This document shows positions 63,037-64,000 of a stretch of 64,000 bases of DNA, in pieces. Made by a program: the position numbers and the translations under genes. This DNA comes from an uncultured Anaerolineae bacterium (GTDB lineage Bacteria; Chloroflexota; Anaerolineae; J036; Brachytrichaceae). The notes under the pieces were generated by a model that saw nothing but the letters and a program-made list of their open reading frames with translations, ran no database searches and was not told the DNA's origin. Where the stretch lies: positions 124,001 through 188,000 of the forward strand of contig CALIMH010000001.1 of NCBI GenBank assembly GCA_938028725.1, written 5' to 3'. The stretch's first letter is position 1. Every line of letters starts with the position of its first letter.

Positions 63037-64000
63037 GTGTCTCGCCTCGCTGCCATCACGCTGATCGCGGGAGCTGTGTTGATGGCCACAGGGCGTGTGT
63101 CCACTGCTCAAGGCAAGTCGCTGGAGTGGTTGCGCCTGGACACCGAAATCGTGGTTGAGCCAAACGGCGAGCTCATCATCACGGAGATAAACGTCGTCCG
63201 CTTCACCAGCGGCACGTTCACATTTGGCTTTCGGGATATTGATCTGCGCCGTCTCGTCGCAGTGCGTGAGAGGTATCTGTCTAAGAGGATGGTCAGCCAC
63301 TACGCGTGGAGACTGGTGCTGATGGCGACTATTCGATTACTTTCGTTCGCCAGCCATGAACGAAACGCGTACCTTTGTGTTGCGCTATGTCGTGGAGGGC
63401 GCCATTCGCCATTACGAGCAAGGCGACCAAGTCTGGCGGGTGGCAGTCTATGCTGACCGCAACGACTTTCCAGTGCGCCATGCACGCGCAGGGGTGCGCC
63501 TGCCGCCGGGGGTAGCGGAGCAGGCCGCAGCCTGTGGAGTGCCGGCAACAGTCAGCGGCGTTGGCGAGCAGGTTGTGGTCGCAGAGGCGCAGTCGCCAGT
63601 GCCCAATGGAGTGGAGATGGAGATAGGGGTGCAATTCCCGCATGGTGTTATCAGTGGCACGCCTCTGCCTTGGCAAGTGCGCTTCGACGCCCAACGGCAA
63701 TTTGAGGAGCAACACAAGCCACTTGTCGACCTGGTTGTGTTGCTGATCGCATTGCTTCTCAACGTTGGGGGCGGCTGTGGCGGCAGTGGTGTATGTTCGC
63801 AGAGGGCGCGACCCTGCAGTAAGCAGGGTTGCGGAGTATCTCACTGAGCCGCCGGCAATCGCGCCTGGCTTGGTTGGTGCGTTGGTGGATGAGCGTGTGC
63901 ATCTTCAAGACATCGTCGCCATACTGGCCGACTTGGCTCAGCGCGGTGTGCTGGTCATCCGTGAAAGCGAAAGCGATACAGAGTGGACGATTGAGCGAGG
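63037..64000 (+). pseudogene. DUF2207-family membrane protein gene, frameshifted and cut by the window end
   Basis: Three reading frames together encode a DUF2207 protein. Frame 1 (from GTG 63037): signal peptide, then LEWLRLDTEIVVEPNGELIITEINVVRFTSGTFTFGFRDIDLRRLVAVRE. Frame 3 takes over near 63282 (EDGQPLRVETGADGDYSITF), then frame 2 near 63340 (RSPAMNETRTFVLRYVVEGAIRHYEQGDQVWRVAVYADRNDFPVRH ... QFPHGVISG), then frame 3 again at a GGGGG run near 63767-63771 (AAVAAVVYVRRGRDPAVSRVAEYL ...). At least three shifts are needed, so it is a decayed gene or carries assembly errors. The 3' end lies beyond the window. Confidence 0.7.

Overview
The window looks like a moderately GC-rich (roughly 60 %) bacterial chromosome, most likely Chloroflexota (Anaerolineae-like). 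This rests on gene style, not on a search: an FMN riboswitch feeding a RibXY-type ABC importer, Pro/Thr-rich SH3b lipoproteins, GAF-SpoIIE and FHA-winged-helix regulators, xanthine-dehydrogenase-family hydroxylases, a PPi-type phosphofructokinase signature, and many genes that start within a few bases of a -10 box. No phage, IS element or CRISPR array was seen. Coding density is very high, and six convergent gene pairs overlap at their 3' ends.

Layout. 1-5.1 kb: a truncated histidine phosphatase, then a minus-strand core cluster rpsB-tsf-pyrH-frr-uppS-cdsA (translation, UMP, undecaprenyl phosphate and CDP-DAG synthesis). 5.2-8.1 kb: cobU-like kinase, acetylpolyamine-amidohydrolase-like deacetylase and a degenerate LarA-like protein. 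8.1-16.6 kb: lipoprotein, orphan molybdenum hydroxylase large subunit coupled to an amidase, a stand-alone photolyase N-terminal-like domain, CobW GTPase with FmdB zinc ribbon, pxpA, and an orphan sugar ABC ATPase. 16.6-27.2 kb: membrane glycosyltransferases, a GAF-SpoIIE phosphatase, EamA permease, SH3b lipoprotein and a sensor histidine kinase. 27.3-37.8 kb: ftsH, a strong terminator, a ComEC-like channel, purine nucleoside phosphorylase, a GNAT enzyme, a 9-TM/GAF/HTH protein, an oxidoreductase and a queuosine-precursor transporter. 38.3-42.5 kb: double-rhodanese sulfurtransferase, Rieske protein, then the FMN-riboswitch ABC operon. 42.5-45.9 kb: rnhB, GT2, polyprenyl synthetase, tatD. 46.1-49.9 kb: FAD subunit and a fused iron-sulfur/molybdenum hydroxylase. 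50-55.9 kb: SH3b proteins, an SbcD-like nuclease, rpmG, rpsR, FHA regulator. 55.9-64 kb: five tRNAs (Lys, Leu, Arg, two Ser), tig-clpP, PPi-type pfk, GNAT, two uncharacterised genes abutting tRNA-Arg, and a frameshifted DUF2207 gene cut by the window end.

The most interesting signals are: (i) the riboswitch with a start-site-sequestering hairpin that fixes an unusual GTG start; (ii) a recurring -35/-10/start-codon arrangement that predicts leaderless mRNAs; (iii) families that keep the fold but have lost catalytic residues (LarA-like, ComEC C-terminal domain); (iv) a membrane protein ending in a putative HTH; and (v) the uncharacterised pair whose stop codon shares a base with tRNA-Arg. I did not find convincing evidence for a wholly new multi-gene defence or mobile system.
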